Positions 42,415-51,845 of a stretch of DNA of 64,000 bases are shown here, one piece after another (position 1 is the stretch's first letter; every line of letters starts with the position of its first letter). The notes beneath the pieces are model-generated. The model was not told the origin of the DNA. It worked only from the letters and a program-made list of their open reading frames with translations, and searched no databases. The stretch comes from Algibacter pacificus (GTDB lineage Bacteria > Bacteroidota > Bacteroidia > Flavobacteriales > Flavobacteriaceae), in NCBI RefSeq assembly GCF_008033385.1, contig NZ_VOGY01000003.1, forward strand, positions 372,001-436,000, written 5' to 3'. The position numbers and the translations under genes were made by a program.

Positions 42415-43020
42415 TTATATCTTTTTATCGTGTACTTTAACATGTTTACCGCCATTCCAAAGCGTTAAAATATCGGTAGCTACTTGTGCACCACTTCCTG
42501 AAGCTATGGCAAATTGGCTACGCCATCCGGCTAAAGTGCCTGCAACATAAAGATTTTCTTCAATTAAATGGTCGGTGTTTTTTAACCAAATGCGGTCTTT
42601 TTCTGTTGCTGCTCTTGGGTGAGCTTCCACAAAAGGCTCTAATCCTTTAATGTTTAATAAATTGGTGTAACCTACGGCAACGACTACAATTTTTGAAGTG
42701 TAAGTGGTTTTGTTTGTAATGATATTATAAAATCCGTTTTGTTTTTCAATCTCTAAAACCTTTTCGCAATCTATTTGCTCAACACTCGGGTATAGTGAGG
42801 ATAGCTGGTTTTTGCCATCTTCTAAAATAGATTCGCCCGTAGTTCCGGGTGCCAAGCCTAAAACGTTATTAAACAAAGCCGTTTGCAAATGCGATGTTTT
42901 TTGGTGGATAATAATAGCAATGCGTTTATCTTGTGCAAATGTTTTGTTTTGGGCAGAACCTAAAACTAAGGCACAAGACAATCCTGTTGCGCCACCACCA
43001 ATAATTAGAGCATCGTACAT
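42415..43020 (-). CDS. FAD-dependent oxidoreductase (thioredoxin-reductase-like)
   Basis: The 201-residue protein starts MYDALIIGGGATGLSCALVL, an FAD-binding Rossmann GxGxxG, and near the end has ENLYVAGTLAG with GSGAQVATDIL, the second FAD motif of the TrxR group. No NAD(P)-binding half or CxxC redox motif is present, so it is a compact single-domain oxidase or reductase of unknown substrate. It shares an operon with the small membrane gene and MarC on the same strand. Confidence 0.85.
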   Translation of the reverse strand: MYDALIIGGGATGLSCALVLGSAQNKTFAQDKRIAIIIHQKTSHLQTALFNNVLGLAPGTTGESILEDGKNQLSSLYPSVEQIDCEKVLEIEKQNGFYNIITNKTTYTSKIVVVAVGYTNLLNIKGLEPFVEAHPRAATEKDRIWLKNTDHLIEENLYVAGTLAGWRSQFAIASGSGAQVATDILTLWNGGKHVKVHDKKI

Positions 43021-43021
43021 T

Positions 43022-43225
43022 TTATTTTTGGTTGTTTACTTTTTGTTCAATTTTTTTAGAAATTCTTAAAATTGACATCATTAAAATAACACAAAGTAAT
43101 GATACAATAGTGATTATTGCAATCATACTTTGGCCTTCAAAAGGATGGTCAAAATTAATTTCAGTGACATTAAAAATAATAAGAGCTAAGGCAATGATGC
43201 TAAAAACAATGGTTAAAATTTTCAT
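43022..43225 (-). CDS. Small two-segment membrane protein
   Basis: The 67-residue protein has two hydrophobic helices (ILTIVFSIIALALIIFNV and MIAIITIVSLLCVILMMSIL) and a basic tail. It begins 11 bases after the MarC stop and ends 1 base before the oxidoreductase start, so it is co-transcribed. Function unknown. A longer antisense frame over it is a shadow. Confidence 0.7.
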   Translation of the reverse strand: MKILTIVFSIIALALIIFNVTEINFDHPFEGQSMIAIITIVSLLCVILMMSILRISKKIEQKVNNQK

Positions 43226-43236
43226 ATTATAATATG

Positions 43237-43824
43237 TTATATTATTTCAAATAGCGCTTTAATATTATGCGCAAATAGTTTTACTGCAATGGCTAATAAA
43301 ATAACACCAAATATTTTTCGTATAATATTGATGCCGTTTTGACCAATAATACTTTCAATTTTTGCAGATGTTTTTAAAACGATAAAAATAATAATAACAT
43401 TCATTAAAACCGCAACAATAATGTTTTCTGTTCTAAATTCTGCTCGTAGTGATAATAAAGTGGTTAAACTACCTGGTCCGGCAATAAGTGGGAAGGCTAG
43501 TGGGAACACAGCGGTAGTCATCGATGCTTCTTCCTCTTGCTTGTAAAGGGTGATACCGAGTATCATTTCTAAAGCAATAAAAAACAGGATAAATGCACCT
43601 GCTACGGCAAAGGAATTAACATCGATACCAATAAGGGTTAAAATACTTTTTCCTAAAAACAGAAAAACAATTAATATTACGCCTGCATAGATGGAAGCTT
43701 TTTCACTTTGAATATGTCCTACCTTTTTGCGTAAATCAATAATAATCGGGATATTGCCAATAATATCGATTACGGCGAATAATACCATGAAGGCTGTAAA
43801 GATTTCTTTTAAATTAAATTGCAT
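43237..43824 (-). CDS. MarC-family integral membrane protein
   Basis: The 195-residue protein has six hydrophobic segments and the MarC pattern: FTAFMVLFAVIDIIGNIPII at the start, then VFPLAFPLIAGPGSLTTLLS. The family was once linked to multiple antibiotic resistance, which was not confirmed; its substrate is unknown. It is the first gene of the three-gene unit and has a well-formed promoter. Confidence 0.9.
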   Translation of the reverse strand: MQFNLKEIFTAFMVLFAVIDIIGNIPIIIDLRKKVGHIQSEKASIYAGVILIVFLFLGKSILTLIGIDVNSFAVAGAFILFFIALEMILGITLYKQEEEASMTTAVFPLAFPLIAGPGSLTTLLSLRAEFRTENIIVAVLMNVIIIFIVLKTSAKIESIIGQNGINIIRKIFGVILLAIAVKLFAHNIKALFEII

Positions 43825-43888
43825 GCTTTTATTTTTTATAATTTAGTATATCGTATTATTTGTTGCGTTTTTCTTAATTAATTGTTTG

Positions 43889-43918
43889 CAAAACTAGTAA
43901 ATCTTAAATTTCCGGCAA
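43889..43918 (-). promoter_or_regulatory. Promoter of the marC unit
   Basis: On the minus strand TTG (43918-43916), a 19-base spacer and TAGTTTTG (43896-43889) match the Bacteroidota promoter exactly in spacing. Confidence 0.7.
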
Positions 43919-43959
43919 AAGTAGATTATTAAATTTATTAAATTCAATTTAAGATTAAC

Positions 43960-43967
43960 TATTTTTG
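43960..43967 (+). promoter_or_regulatory. -7 box of the DUF3109 gene
   Basis: TATTTTTG matches TAnnTTTG and ends 24 bases before the ATG at 43992; the -33 element is weak. Confidence 0.45.
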
Positions 43968-43991
43968 CATTTTTCTAACTTATAATATAAT

Positions 43992-44561
43992 ATGTTCCAA
44001 TTAGGTAAAACCATTATTTCTGAAGATATAATAAAAAAAGATTTTTTGTGTAACCTTTCGGCGTGCAAAGGCGCTTGTTGTATCGATGGTGATGCTGGTG
44101 CTCCATTAGAGGAGGACGAAACTAAAATTATGGAGGCTATTTACCCGAAGGTAAAACCATTTTTACGTCAAGAAGGGATAGACGCTATTGAAGCCCAAGG
44201 TACATCTATTACTTCAGATTTAGGAGATTTAGAAACACCATTAATTAATGGTGCCGATTGTGCGTATGTTATTTTCGATGAAAAAAACGTAGCGCTTTGT
44301 GCTATTGAAGAAGCTTATAATCAGGGCGAAATCGATTGGAAAAAACCAGTATCTTGCCATTTGTATCCTATTCGAATTCAAGATTACTCGGAGTTTTCAG
44401 CTGTAAATTACGATAAATGGGACATTTGTGATGATGCTTGTACCCTTGGTGAAGAATTAGGAGTACCCGTTTATAAATTTGTAAAAGAAGCCCTTATTAG
44501 AAAATATGGGGAAGATTGGTATGCTGAATTAGAAAAAGTTGCCGAGACCATGGAAAAGTAA
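43992..44561 (+). CDS. DUF3109 Cys-rich protein
   Basis: The 189-residue protein has the DUF3109 Cys pattern: DFLCNLSACKGACCIDGDAG near the N-terminus, then GADCAYVIF, ALCAIEEAY, VSCHLYPIRI and WDICDDAC. The cluster could bind zinc or an Fe-S centre. The family is conserved in Bacteroidota with no known function. It is convergent with the DUF456 gene, which ends 12 bases away. Confidence 0.88.
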   Translation: MFQLGKTIISEDIIKKDFLCNLSACKGACCIDGDAGAPLEEDETKIMEAIYPKVKPFLRQEGIDAIEAQGTSITSDLGDLETPLINGADCAYVIFDEKNVALCAIEEAYNQGEIDWKKPVSCHLYPIRIQDYSEFSAVNYDKWDICDDACTLGEELGVPVYKFVKEALIRKYGEDWYAELEKVAETMEK

Positions 44562-44572
44562 TCGTTGTTTTT

Positions 44573-45076
44573 TTAAGATGAAAAAATAGCGCTGCCATAA
44601 TCTATAAGAATTCCAATAAAAAGACCTAAATAAATAATAGCAACAACAAACTTTATAAATGTTGATGTTAAAAAACCAATAAACGAACCAAAGGCGGCTT
44701 TAGTGGCTGTTTTGGTATCGTTTTTATTGATAAGTTCTCCAATTAAGGCACCAACAAAAGGGCCTATAATAATACCACCAGGGATGGGAGCAAATAACCC
44801 AACAATAAGTCCCACGGTTGTGCCAATCACACCGTATTTTGTGCCTCCAAAACGTTTTGTGCCAATAGCCGGAATAATATAATCGAGTACCCAAATGGCA
44901 ATGGCAATCACTAAAGTGATTATTAAAAAAGAGGTGTTCATAGGGACGGCTTCTGTAAAATAGGCAATTAAAAGTCCAAACCAACTGGTTATCGGCCCTG
45001 GTAAAACAGGTAAAAAACTACCAACAATACCCAAAAGCATAAATAGCGCTGCAATAATTATTAAAATAATATCCAT
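44573..45076 (-). CDS. DUF456 membrane protein
   Basis: The 167-residue protein has about five hydrophobic helices and Gly-rich turns (GIVGSFLPVLPGPITSWFGL, then PIPGGIIIGPFVGALIGELI), the DUF456 signature. Function unknown. It is divergent from the next gene. Confidence 0.87.
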   Translation of the reverse strand: MDIILIIIAALFMLLGIVGSFLPVLPGPITSWFGLLIAYFTEAVPMNTSFLIITLVIAIAIWVLDYIIPAIGTKRFGGTKYGVIGTTVGLIVGLFAPIPGGIIIGPFVGALIGELINKNDTKTATKAAFGSFIGFLTSTFIKFVVAIIYLGLFIGILIDYGSAIFSS

Positions 45077-45246
45077 AAAATGTGTGATGTTTTATAATTA
45101 TAAGACGAAATATCATGCCAAATGTTACAAGTATTCTTGCCCGATGAATATTCAAAAGTATTCATTTCGTTTATTAAGTACCTTATTTTGAACAAAGACG
45201 GTTTAAAAACCAAAAAAATCGTATTTTTCAGTTTTAGTTTTAATAT

Positions 45247-45717
45247 ATGAAGCAAATTTGTTTTTTTTTATTCTTTTTGATGCTCTGCTCTTGCGAGTAT
45301 TTTAATGTGAAAAAAACATCTTCCGAAGCCATTTTAAAAGAAGAACTACAAACTTTTAATTGGAATGATGTTGATGATTATCCTAGTTTTACGGCCTGCG
45401 ATAGCATTGAAACAAAACAAAATAGAAAAGCCTGTTTTGAGCGTGTTTTAACCAGACATATTGGGGTGTTTTTAAAACGCGAAAAAATTATAGTTACTCA
45501 GGATATTAACGACACCATAATTTTAAAATTTCAGGTTTCGGAAACAGGTGATTTAAAACTACAAAATGTCGATATGGATTCTGTAACCCGTTATCAAATT
45601 CCAGAAATAGAAAACTTAATTTATAAAAGTTTAGATAGTTTACCCGAAATTTTTCCAGCAACAAAACGTGGTCAGCAGGTGAAAACGGAATTTGTGTTGC
45701 CTATTATTATTCAATAG
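45247..45717 (+). CDS. TonB-C-like small lipoprotein
   Basis: The 156-residue protein starts MKQICFFLFFLMLCSCEYF, a lipoprotein signal (LCSC). The following YPSFTACDSIETKQNRKACF with a Cys pair and the beta strands IILKFQVSETGDLKLQNVD resemble the TonB C-terminal domain of flavobacterial energy-transducer-like proteins, but no periplasmic Pro-rich link or inner-membrane anchor is present. It may be a TonB-like domain on a lipoprotein; function unknown. Confidence 0.7.
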   Translation: MKQICFFLFFLMLCSCEYFNVKKTSSEAILKEELQTFNWNDVDDYPSFTACDSIETKQNRKACFERVLTRHIGVFLKREKIIVTQDINDTIILKFQVSETGDLKLQNVDMDSVTRYQIPEIENLIYKSLDSLPEIFPATKRGQQVKTEFVLPIIIQ

Positions 45718-45837
45718 GGCTTTTATTATAATATTTGGCTTCATTAAAAACAATTCTTAAATTGTATAATAATACATTAAATTACCTTAAATTAGGGGCT
45801 TTTTTCGCATTTTTGTATATTAAAATCAAAAAAACAA

Positions 45838-48786
45838 ATGAATTCAATATCTACAGAATATATTAGTGGTCTATCTCAATTAGAGATGCTTGATACTGAT
45901 GGTAATTCTGTTGGCTTAGTTCATATTTCAGAACTTAAAAAATCTAAAATTAATTATTACCAAAGATTATCTCTTGAAAAAGCGAAAAAGGTTGGTGCAG
46001 ATGCTATATATTTTAGAAACTTTTCTGATTCAACAAGAACCTCAAAACCACAGCTATATATTTTTGATTTTACTTCAGAAACAAAAGATATTGTTGAAAT
46101 TCATAAAAATGTATGGAGTAGTACTGAAGTTCGATTATATATTGTAATAACAAAATCTGAAATTAAGTTTTTCAATTCATCAAAACCTGTTAAACATAAA
46201 AAAACAGGTGAATTGATTATTTCACCTTTTGAGATATTAGAAATTGCAGGGGGAGCAATAAAAAAATATAAAGAATATTCTGCTAAAAAGTTTGACAATG
46301 GTAGTTTTTGGGAGGAAACAAAAATAGATTTTGGTTACAGTGAAACTGCTTACGAAAAACTAATATCAGAATTAAAGAATACACGTGAGCAATTTTTAAA
46401 AGATATTGGTTTATCAGATAAATCTGTTGCAAGTAAATTACTTGTGTTAGGTATATTAGTAAAATATTTGGAAGAAAGAGTTGATATTGATGAAAATGGA
46501 ATTGAAACTCGGGTTTTTAGTTCAGATTTCTTTAATCAAGAAAAATTTGGTTATTCAAATAGTTTTACAGAAACTATAAGAAAAGGAAATACTTATGCTT
46601 TAAATCTATTTGAATATTTAAGTGGACATTTTAATGGTAAAATATTTTTCCTTTCAAATGATTACAAAGAAAAAATTAAGAAAATAGATTTATCTCCATT
46701 AGCTGACTTTTTATCAGGAATGCTAGATGGTAATCAGTTCGTGTTCTGGAAATTATATTCTTTTAATCATCTACCAATAGAATTGATTAGTAGCATTTAC
46801 GAAATGTTCTTAGAAGCAGATGATAATAAAGGAGTAGCCTATACTCCATCATATTTAGTTAGCTTTATGGTTGATGAATGTATGCCTATTAACAAGCCTA
46901 AAAAGCATTTTAAAATATTGGATCCTGCTTGTGGTTCAGGCATCTTTTTAGTGTCAGCATATAAGCGTATTATTGACTGGTGGAGAGTTTTTAAATACGA
47001 AAAAACAGGAGAATGGATTACTCCAGGAAAAGAACATTTAGAAGAGTTAAAAAAGCTACTAAAGGACAGCATTTTTGGAGTTGATATAGAAAGTGAAGCC
47101 GTAGATTTAGCTATTTTTAGTCTAAGTTTAACTTTATGTGATATTTTATCTCCTAAAGTAATTTGGGAAAATCTACGTTTTGATGATTTAAGCTGTAATG
47201 TCGTCGGTTCAGATTTTTTTGATTGGTATTCTGATGATAAATTAAATCATTTTGATTTAGTTATTGGTAATCCTCCGTTTATAGAATATGGTGCGAGAGA
47301 AACTAAAATTAATCAATTATTAGCCAATATTAAATTAACAGAACCTATACCTAACAACCAAAGTGCATTACTATTTTCTACTTTAGGAATTAAACTTGTT
47401 AAAAAAGAAACAGGGCTTCTTTCATTTATTTTACCATCAGGACCTTTATTATATAACAATTCGCAGAAGCCAGTTAATTTTAGAAAATGGTTATTTAAAG
47501 AATATAACATTCCGCAAATAATTGATTTCACTTACTTGAGTAATGTGTTATTTAAGAACAAAGGGAATGAAAAGAATGTTGCTGTATCAGCCTTTTTTCT
47601 TGAGAATAAAGTCCCTGATAAAAAACCAATTTACCATATAACGGTCAAAAAATTAAAGAGTGCAAAAGAGCGTCAGTATTTTGAAATTGATCATTATGAT
47701 TTTCATAAAGTAAGTAAAAATGATGCTATACATAATCCATTTGTGTGGAAGTCTAATTTATTGGGCGGAGGAAGGTTAATTGAATTAATTCGAAAAATCA
47801 GCTTATTTCCAGTACTAGAAGATTATTTACTTGAAAAAGAAAAAAATAATAATTGGCATTTTGGTGTAGGGTTTATAGTAGGTAATAAAAAAAGAAAAGA
47901 TGAAGATAATATTGTTTTTATGCAAAATAATATTCCCACTTCAAAGTTTACTGAATCTGGATTTGGCAAAAATGATATTATCATACAAGACAAGGATGAA
48001 TACATTGAAGCTCCCAGAAATAAAGAAATTTATAGCCCTCCATTACTATTGATAAAAAGAAGTATAGGAAAGAAGACAATACCTGTCTTTATCTCTGACT
48101 CCTATATTACTTATAGAGACGAAATAATTGGCATTCACTCTCCTGAAGAAGATAAAGAATTACTTTTTAAAATAAAGAATCGAATTTACAATAATCAATT
48201 ATATCGATTTCACCTACTAGCTACTAGTTCTAGAGCAGGAATTACAAAGTCAACTTTCCCTGTATATAAAAAAGATATTATGAATCTTCCTTTTCCTGAG
48301 GAAGAGAAAGATATTGAATTAACAAAATATGAAGAAATACTTATTAACGATACATTAAATTACGGTTTAGAGTTTTTAGGAAAAGAAACAAATGTAAAAG
48401 CGTTAAAAACTACTACTAAAAAAGAGATTAATGGTTTTGGAAATATTTTCTGTGACATTTTAAACTCACTATTTAAAACTGACTCTAAAGAATATTATCA
48501 AGAAAACATTTATCAAACAGAATCATTTATTTGTGCCATTTTTAAGTATGGTAATAGTAAATCTATAGCGTCTGATAAATTAGTAAATGAAAAAATAGAA
48601 AATCATATTGCTGAGTTAGTTTATAATAAATTAGGTACAAGTTATAGAATAAATAGAGTTGTAAAAATTTATGATGGGGATAGTATCTACCTTTTAAAAC
48701 CAAAGGAATTAAGATATTGGTTACAATCAATTGCATTAAGAGATGCCGATGAAACAATTGTTGATCTTTATAACGCAGGATTTTAG
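45838..48786 (+). CDS. Eco57I-type N6-adenine DNA methyltransferase (R-M module)
   Basis: The 982-residue protein has an N-terminal domain of unknown fold (about 1-160), a helical part, then a class I SAM-dependent methyltransferase domain: motif I DPACGSGIFLVSAYKR from Asp362 and motif IV NPPF at 478-481. The last 350 residues would be the target-recognition part. It should methylate adenine in a specific site. No clear nuclease motif is visible in the first domain, unlike single-chain Type IIG enzymes. The next gene, a PD-(D/E)XK protein, starts 2 bases after the stop. Confidence 0.88.
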   Translation: MNSISTEYISGLSQLEMLDTDGNSVGLVHISELKKSKINYYQRLSLEKAKKVGADAIYFRNFSDSTRTSKPQLYIFDFTSETKDIVEIHKNVWSSTEVRLYIVITKSEIKFFNSSKPVKHKKTGELIISPFEILEIAGGAIKKYKEYSAKKFDNGSFWEETKIDFGYSETAYEKLISELKNTREQFLKDIGLSDKSVASKLLVLGILVKYLEERVDIDENGIETRVFSSDFFNQEKFGYSNSFTETIRKGNTYALNLFEYLSGHFNGKIFFLSNDYKEKIKKIDLSPLADFLSGMLDGNQFVFWKLYSFNHLPIELISSIYEMFLEADDNKGVAYTPSYLVSFMVDECMPINKPKKHFKILDPACGSGIFLVSAYKRIIDWWRVFKYEKTGEWITPGKEHLEELKKLLKDSIFGVDIESEAVDLAIFSLSLTLCDILSPKVIWENLRFDDLSCNVVGSDFFDWYSDDKLNHFDLVIGNPPFIEYGARETKINQLLANIKLTEPIPNNQSALLFSTLGIKLVKKETGLLSFILPSGPLLYNNSQKPVNFRKWLFKEYNIPQIIDFTYLSNVLFKNKGNEKNVAVSAFFLENKVPDKKPIYHITVKKLKSAKERQYFEIDHYDFHKVSKNDAIHNPFVWKSNLLGGGRLIELIRKISLFPVLEDYLLEKEKNNNWHFGVGFIVGNKKRKDEDNIVFMQNNIPTSKFTESGFGKNDIIIQDKDEYIEAPRNKEIYSPPLLLIKRSIGKKTIPVFISDSYITYRDEIIGIHSPEEDKELLFKIKNRIYNNQLYRFHLLATSSRAGITKSTFPVYKKDIMNLPFPEEEKDIELTKYEEILINDTLNYGLEFLGKETNVKALKTTTKKEINGFGNIFCDILNSLFKTDSKEYYQENIYQTESFICAIFKYGNSKSIASDKLVNEKIENHIAELVYNKLGTSYRINRVVKIYDGDSIYLLKPKELRYWLQSIALRDADETIVDLYNAGF

Positions 48787-48788
48787 TT

Positions 48789-49475
48789 ATGTTAAAAGAT
48801 AATCATAACCCAATATCTAATATTCCAAATCCTTCGATTAAAAAAGGGACTATAACAAGAAAACTAATTGAGTTTATAGAAGAAGTTTTGATTAAATTTC
48901 AACATCAATTTAAAGGAAAAATAGACTTTTCAGAAGAAGAGTTGAACCAAAATCTTGTTAATACATTTACGTATTTTTCAAAAAACTCACCCTTTTTATT
49001 TCAGCAAGAAGTAATTCAAAAACAGAAAAAAGGTCAAAATAGAAAAGTAGATATTGGCGTTTTTTGTCATTATAAGGATACAAGCCCTTTTTTCACTATT
49101 GAAGCTAAAAGACTTACAACAACTTTACCTAATTCAAGAGAAAAAGAATATGTAATAGGAAATGACCCTTCAAAACTATCAGGTGGTGTCGAAAGATTTA
49201 AACACAATATTCATGGAGTAGATTTACTAAATAGTGCAATTGTAGGTTATGTGCAAAGGGAAAACTCAGTCTATTGGTTTGATAAAGTTAATAACTGGAT
49301 TAATCAATTAATTACAGGAAATTTACAATCAGTTTTAAAATGGAACACGAATGATTTACTTGTTAATTATTGTAAATTTAAGGATCTTAGAGTAAGTAAA
49401 TTTTCATCAAAAAACATTAAGTCAAATAGTACAACAATTACTCTTAATCATTATTTTATTGATTTGATAAATTAA
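48789..49475 (+). CDS. PD-(D/E)XK nuclease-like protein (R-M module)
   Basis: The 228-residue protein has a PD-(D/E)XK pattern: Asp88 in RKVDIGVF and Glu105-Ala-Lys107 in FFTIEAKRL, with an upstream Glu in LFQQEVI. This is the active site of many restriction endonucleases. It is co-transcribed with the methyltransferase. It may be the DNA-cutting subunit of a two-gene restriction system, with recognition supplied by the large partner. The cut site cannot be deduced. Confidence 0.75.
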   Translation: MLKDNHNPISNIPNPSIKKGTITRKLIEFIEEVLIKFQHQFKGKIDFSEEELNQNLVNTFTYFSKNSPFLFQQEVIQKQKKGQNRKVDIGVFCHYKDTSPFFTIEAKRLTTTLPNSREKEYVIGNDPSKLSGGVERFKHNIHGVDLLNSAIVGYVQRENSVYWFDKVNNWINQLITGNLQSVLKWNTNDLLVNYCKFKDLRVSKFSSKNIKSNSTTITLNHYFIDLIN

Positions 49476-49659
49476 AAAAAGGGAAGCCTAATAAAGATGC
49501 ACAGAATATAGGGCGTTTATAACAAATTTAAAGGCCTGTGTATATTAATAAAAATTCTGTATTTAACGGAAAAAAGATAAAAGCAAAATATTTATATAAG
49601 TAATATGCCGAAATGAAAGGTGTATTAATTATTCAACCCGAAGTATATATACCAATCGT

Positions 49660-50784
49660 CTATTTCTTAAACGTTCTTCCTTTCCAAGTATAGGTCTTAA
49701 AAATCGATAAAAAAGCAATATAAACACTAAAAAAAGGATAGATAAAAAAAGCAGGAATAAAGCTTTTTAAAACAGGTCTTTGGTTGAAAAATACGGCCGT
49801 TTTGTGCAGCAAATAAAAGTCGATTGAAAACTTAATAACTAAAACATAGCTCATAGTTTTTAAAGAGAAATAGCCAAAAACCGAAAGTAAAAGTAGGGAA
49901 ATTATTAACGCATTACTTAGTAAAACAACAAGTCCGGTTAGTTTGCCAAAGTTATTATTGTAAGCACTGGTTTTAGAAGCCCAGCGTAAGCGTTGTTCTA
50001 TTAAACTACGCCAATTGGGTTGTGCATTTGTTTTTACTATAGCATGTTCACATTTTAAATAATGGAGTTGTTTGCCATACATTTTTGCTGCTTTTTCAAG
50101 TAGAAAAATATCGTCGCCACTGGCAATATTGCTGTTACCCTCAAAACCGTTAACCGTTTTAAAAAGTGTTTTTGTGTATGCCAAGTTGGCGCCGTTGCAT
50201 AAAAAGGGTTTTTTAATACCAAAACCACCAATAGTGGCGCCTTGTAAACTTAAAATATCCAAGGTTTGAAAGTGGTTTAAAAAGCTTTTTTGGTTGTGGT
50301 AGCTTACAGGAGCTGCAATGCAATTAGCATTTGTTTTTTGTATAAATTCATTAAAACTATCGAGCCAATATTTGGGTAATGTGCAATCGGCATCGGTGGT
50401 TATAATCCAGTCGTATTTTGCTTGTTTTATGGCTGTAGTAATGGCATCTTTTTTAGGTGAATTAGTTTGTCGATGATTAGTAATTACGCTAGCGTTTATC
50501 GACTTTTCGCTAAAGAATTCTGTTATAATTTTTGAAGATGTATCGCTTGAATCATCATCAATAAAAATAATTTCAAAAAGGCTGTTGGGGTAGTTTAGCT
50601 GGTCAATAGATTTTAATAGGTCTAGTAGGTTTTCGGCTTCATTCCTAAAAGGAATTAATATTGAAAATCTAGTTTTATCTGGTAAATTGGTGAGTTTATA
50701 GGTTGGCACTTTATCGAAACCAAAAGCAAAATACCATATTAAAGCGGTGTATAAAATACTGATAATGATAATGGTTAAAATCAT
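49660..50784 (-). CDS. Membrane-bound family 2 glycosyltransferase
   Basis: The 374-residue protein has an N-terminal membrane helix, a GT-A domain (about 40-270) with FSILIPFRNEAENLLDLL, FIDDDSSD and TTDADCTLP, the acceptor-side RWASKT (QRLRW type), and a C-terminal set of three membrane helices. It builds a surface or cell-wall glycan from a nucleotide sugar. It overlaps the flippase-like gene by 4 bases (ATGA). Confidence 0.88.
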   Translation of the reverse strand: MILTIIIISILYTALIWYFAFGFDKVPTYKLTNLPDKTRFSILIPFRNEAENLLDLLKSIDQLNYPNSLFEIIFIDDDSSDTSSKIITEFFSEKSINASVITNHRQTNSPKKDAITTAIKQAKYDWIITTDADCTLPKYWLDSFNEFIQKTNANCIAAPVSYHNQKSFLNHFQTLDILSLQGATIGGFGIKKPFLCNGANLAYTKTLFKTVNGFEGNSNIASGDDIFLLEKAAKMYGKQLHYLKCEHAIVKTNAQPNWRSLIEQRLRWASKTSAYNNNFGKLTGLVVLLSNALIISLLLLSVFGYFSLKTMSYVLVIKFSIDFYLLHKTAVFFNQRPVLKSFIPAFFIYPFFSVYIAFLSIFKTYTWKGRTFKK

Positions 50785-51746
50785 GAAATTATCTCGGGTT
50801 TAGGGGGTTTAAAACGCAATACAAAATAGCTGCCCATTAAACTTGGTAGCACAAAATTGAGTAGCCACATTAGCGTAATTATACTTAGAATAATAAGTTG
50901 ATTAATATCTAAAAACGAAAACAAATATACCGCCACGCTTCCTTTAATTACCACATCGAATATAAAAATAGTTGGAATAATGGAGGCTAATAAATACATA
51001 GACGTTATAGTCATCATACTATTAAAATAATCGATTTCAATTTGAAAACATTGCAATAAAAAGTAAAATTGAAATGAAAAAATAAGATAGCGTAAAACCG
51101 ATAGTAAAAACCCAAAAAACAAAACGCTTTTCTGAAAGTTTAAAATGAATGTTTTTAGTTTTTTAAATTGAAACCAATTAGTGAATCCTTTGCTTTTTCG
51201 AACACCAATCACGAGTAATGCTGCGAGTAAAAATCCGATAAAAATAAATTTCAGTAGTTTTAAATAATTAATGTTTAAACTGAATTTGGAAACAAAGAGA
51301 GATAAACCTATAATTCCAAAAACAACCGTAACTGTCATTTGCAATAGGTTGCCAATGAAGTTAACAAGCATGATGCGTTTTCGGATACTTTTCGCGAAAT
51401 ACAGGGCTTTTGCTCCGTATTCGCCAATGCGATTTGGGGTAATTAAAGAGGCTGTTAAAGCCCCTAAAGTTTGATTTGTGGCTTGCTTAAAACTAATTTT
51501 TTCTTGTGTTGATACTAAGGTTTTCCATTTTAAAATTTCGAAAAACCAATTGAAACCACTTAAAAGGATTAAAAAACTAATGGTTTTAAAAGAAAAAAGC
51601 TCAGTTTTAGTAATAATAGCAATAAAAGTTGAAAATTGTAGTTCGCTATTATTGGTTAGTTTTTGGTATATAAAATAAAATGCGCCAACAACTAGGCTCA
51701 ATTTAATGAGTACAAAAAAGAATTGTTTAGTTTTGTGTGTTCGCAT
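50781..51746 (-). CDS. LPG-synthase/flippase-like membrane protein (UPF0104 type)
   Basis: The 321-residue protein has about eight membrane segments and the family's pattern: LIKLSLVVGAFYFIYQKL, NQTLGALTASLITPNRIGEY and a C-terminal MWLLNFVLPSLMGSYFVL. Members are the transmembrane part of lysyl-phosphatidylglycerol synthase and related lipid flippases. With the overlapping GT2 gene it probably moves or modifies a glycolipid. It is upstream in the unit. Confidence 0.85.
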   Translation of the reverse strand: MRTHKTKQFFFVLIKLSLVVGAFYFIYQKLTNNSELQFSTFIAIITKTELFSFKTISFLILLSGFNWFFEILKWKTLVSTQEKISFKQATNQTLGALTASLITPNRIGEYGAKALYFAKSIRKRIMLVNFIGNLLQMTVTVVFGIIGLSLFVSKFSLNINYLKLLKFIFIGFLLAALLVIGVRKSKGFTNWFQFKKLKTFILNFQKSVLFFGFLLSVLRYLIFSFQFYFLLQCFQIEIDYFNSMMTITSMYLLASIIPTIFIFDVVIKGSVAVYLFSFLDINQLIILSIITLMWLLNFVLPSLMGSYFVLRFKPPKPEIIS

Positions 51747-51845
51747 GGTAATGAAAAAAACTTGTTCATAAACGCTTCGAAACCCTTGATGGTTTTTGGA
51801 AGGTTTTTAAAAGTAACCAAGTGCAAAATAAATCAATATTATTAC

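Noticed and set aside
43032-43232. 66-codon plus-strand frame over the small membrane gene
   Set aside because: The minus-strand frame fits an operon with MarC and has two clean helices.
51723-51845. N-terminal extension of the beta-barrel gene
   Set aside because: It starts at a TTG inside the divergent gene and lacks a signal peptide; the ATG at 51846 gives a proper signal.
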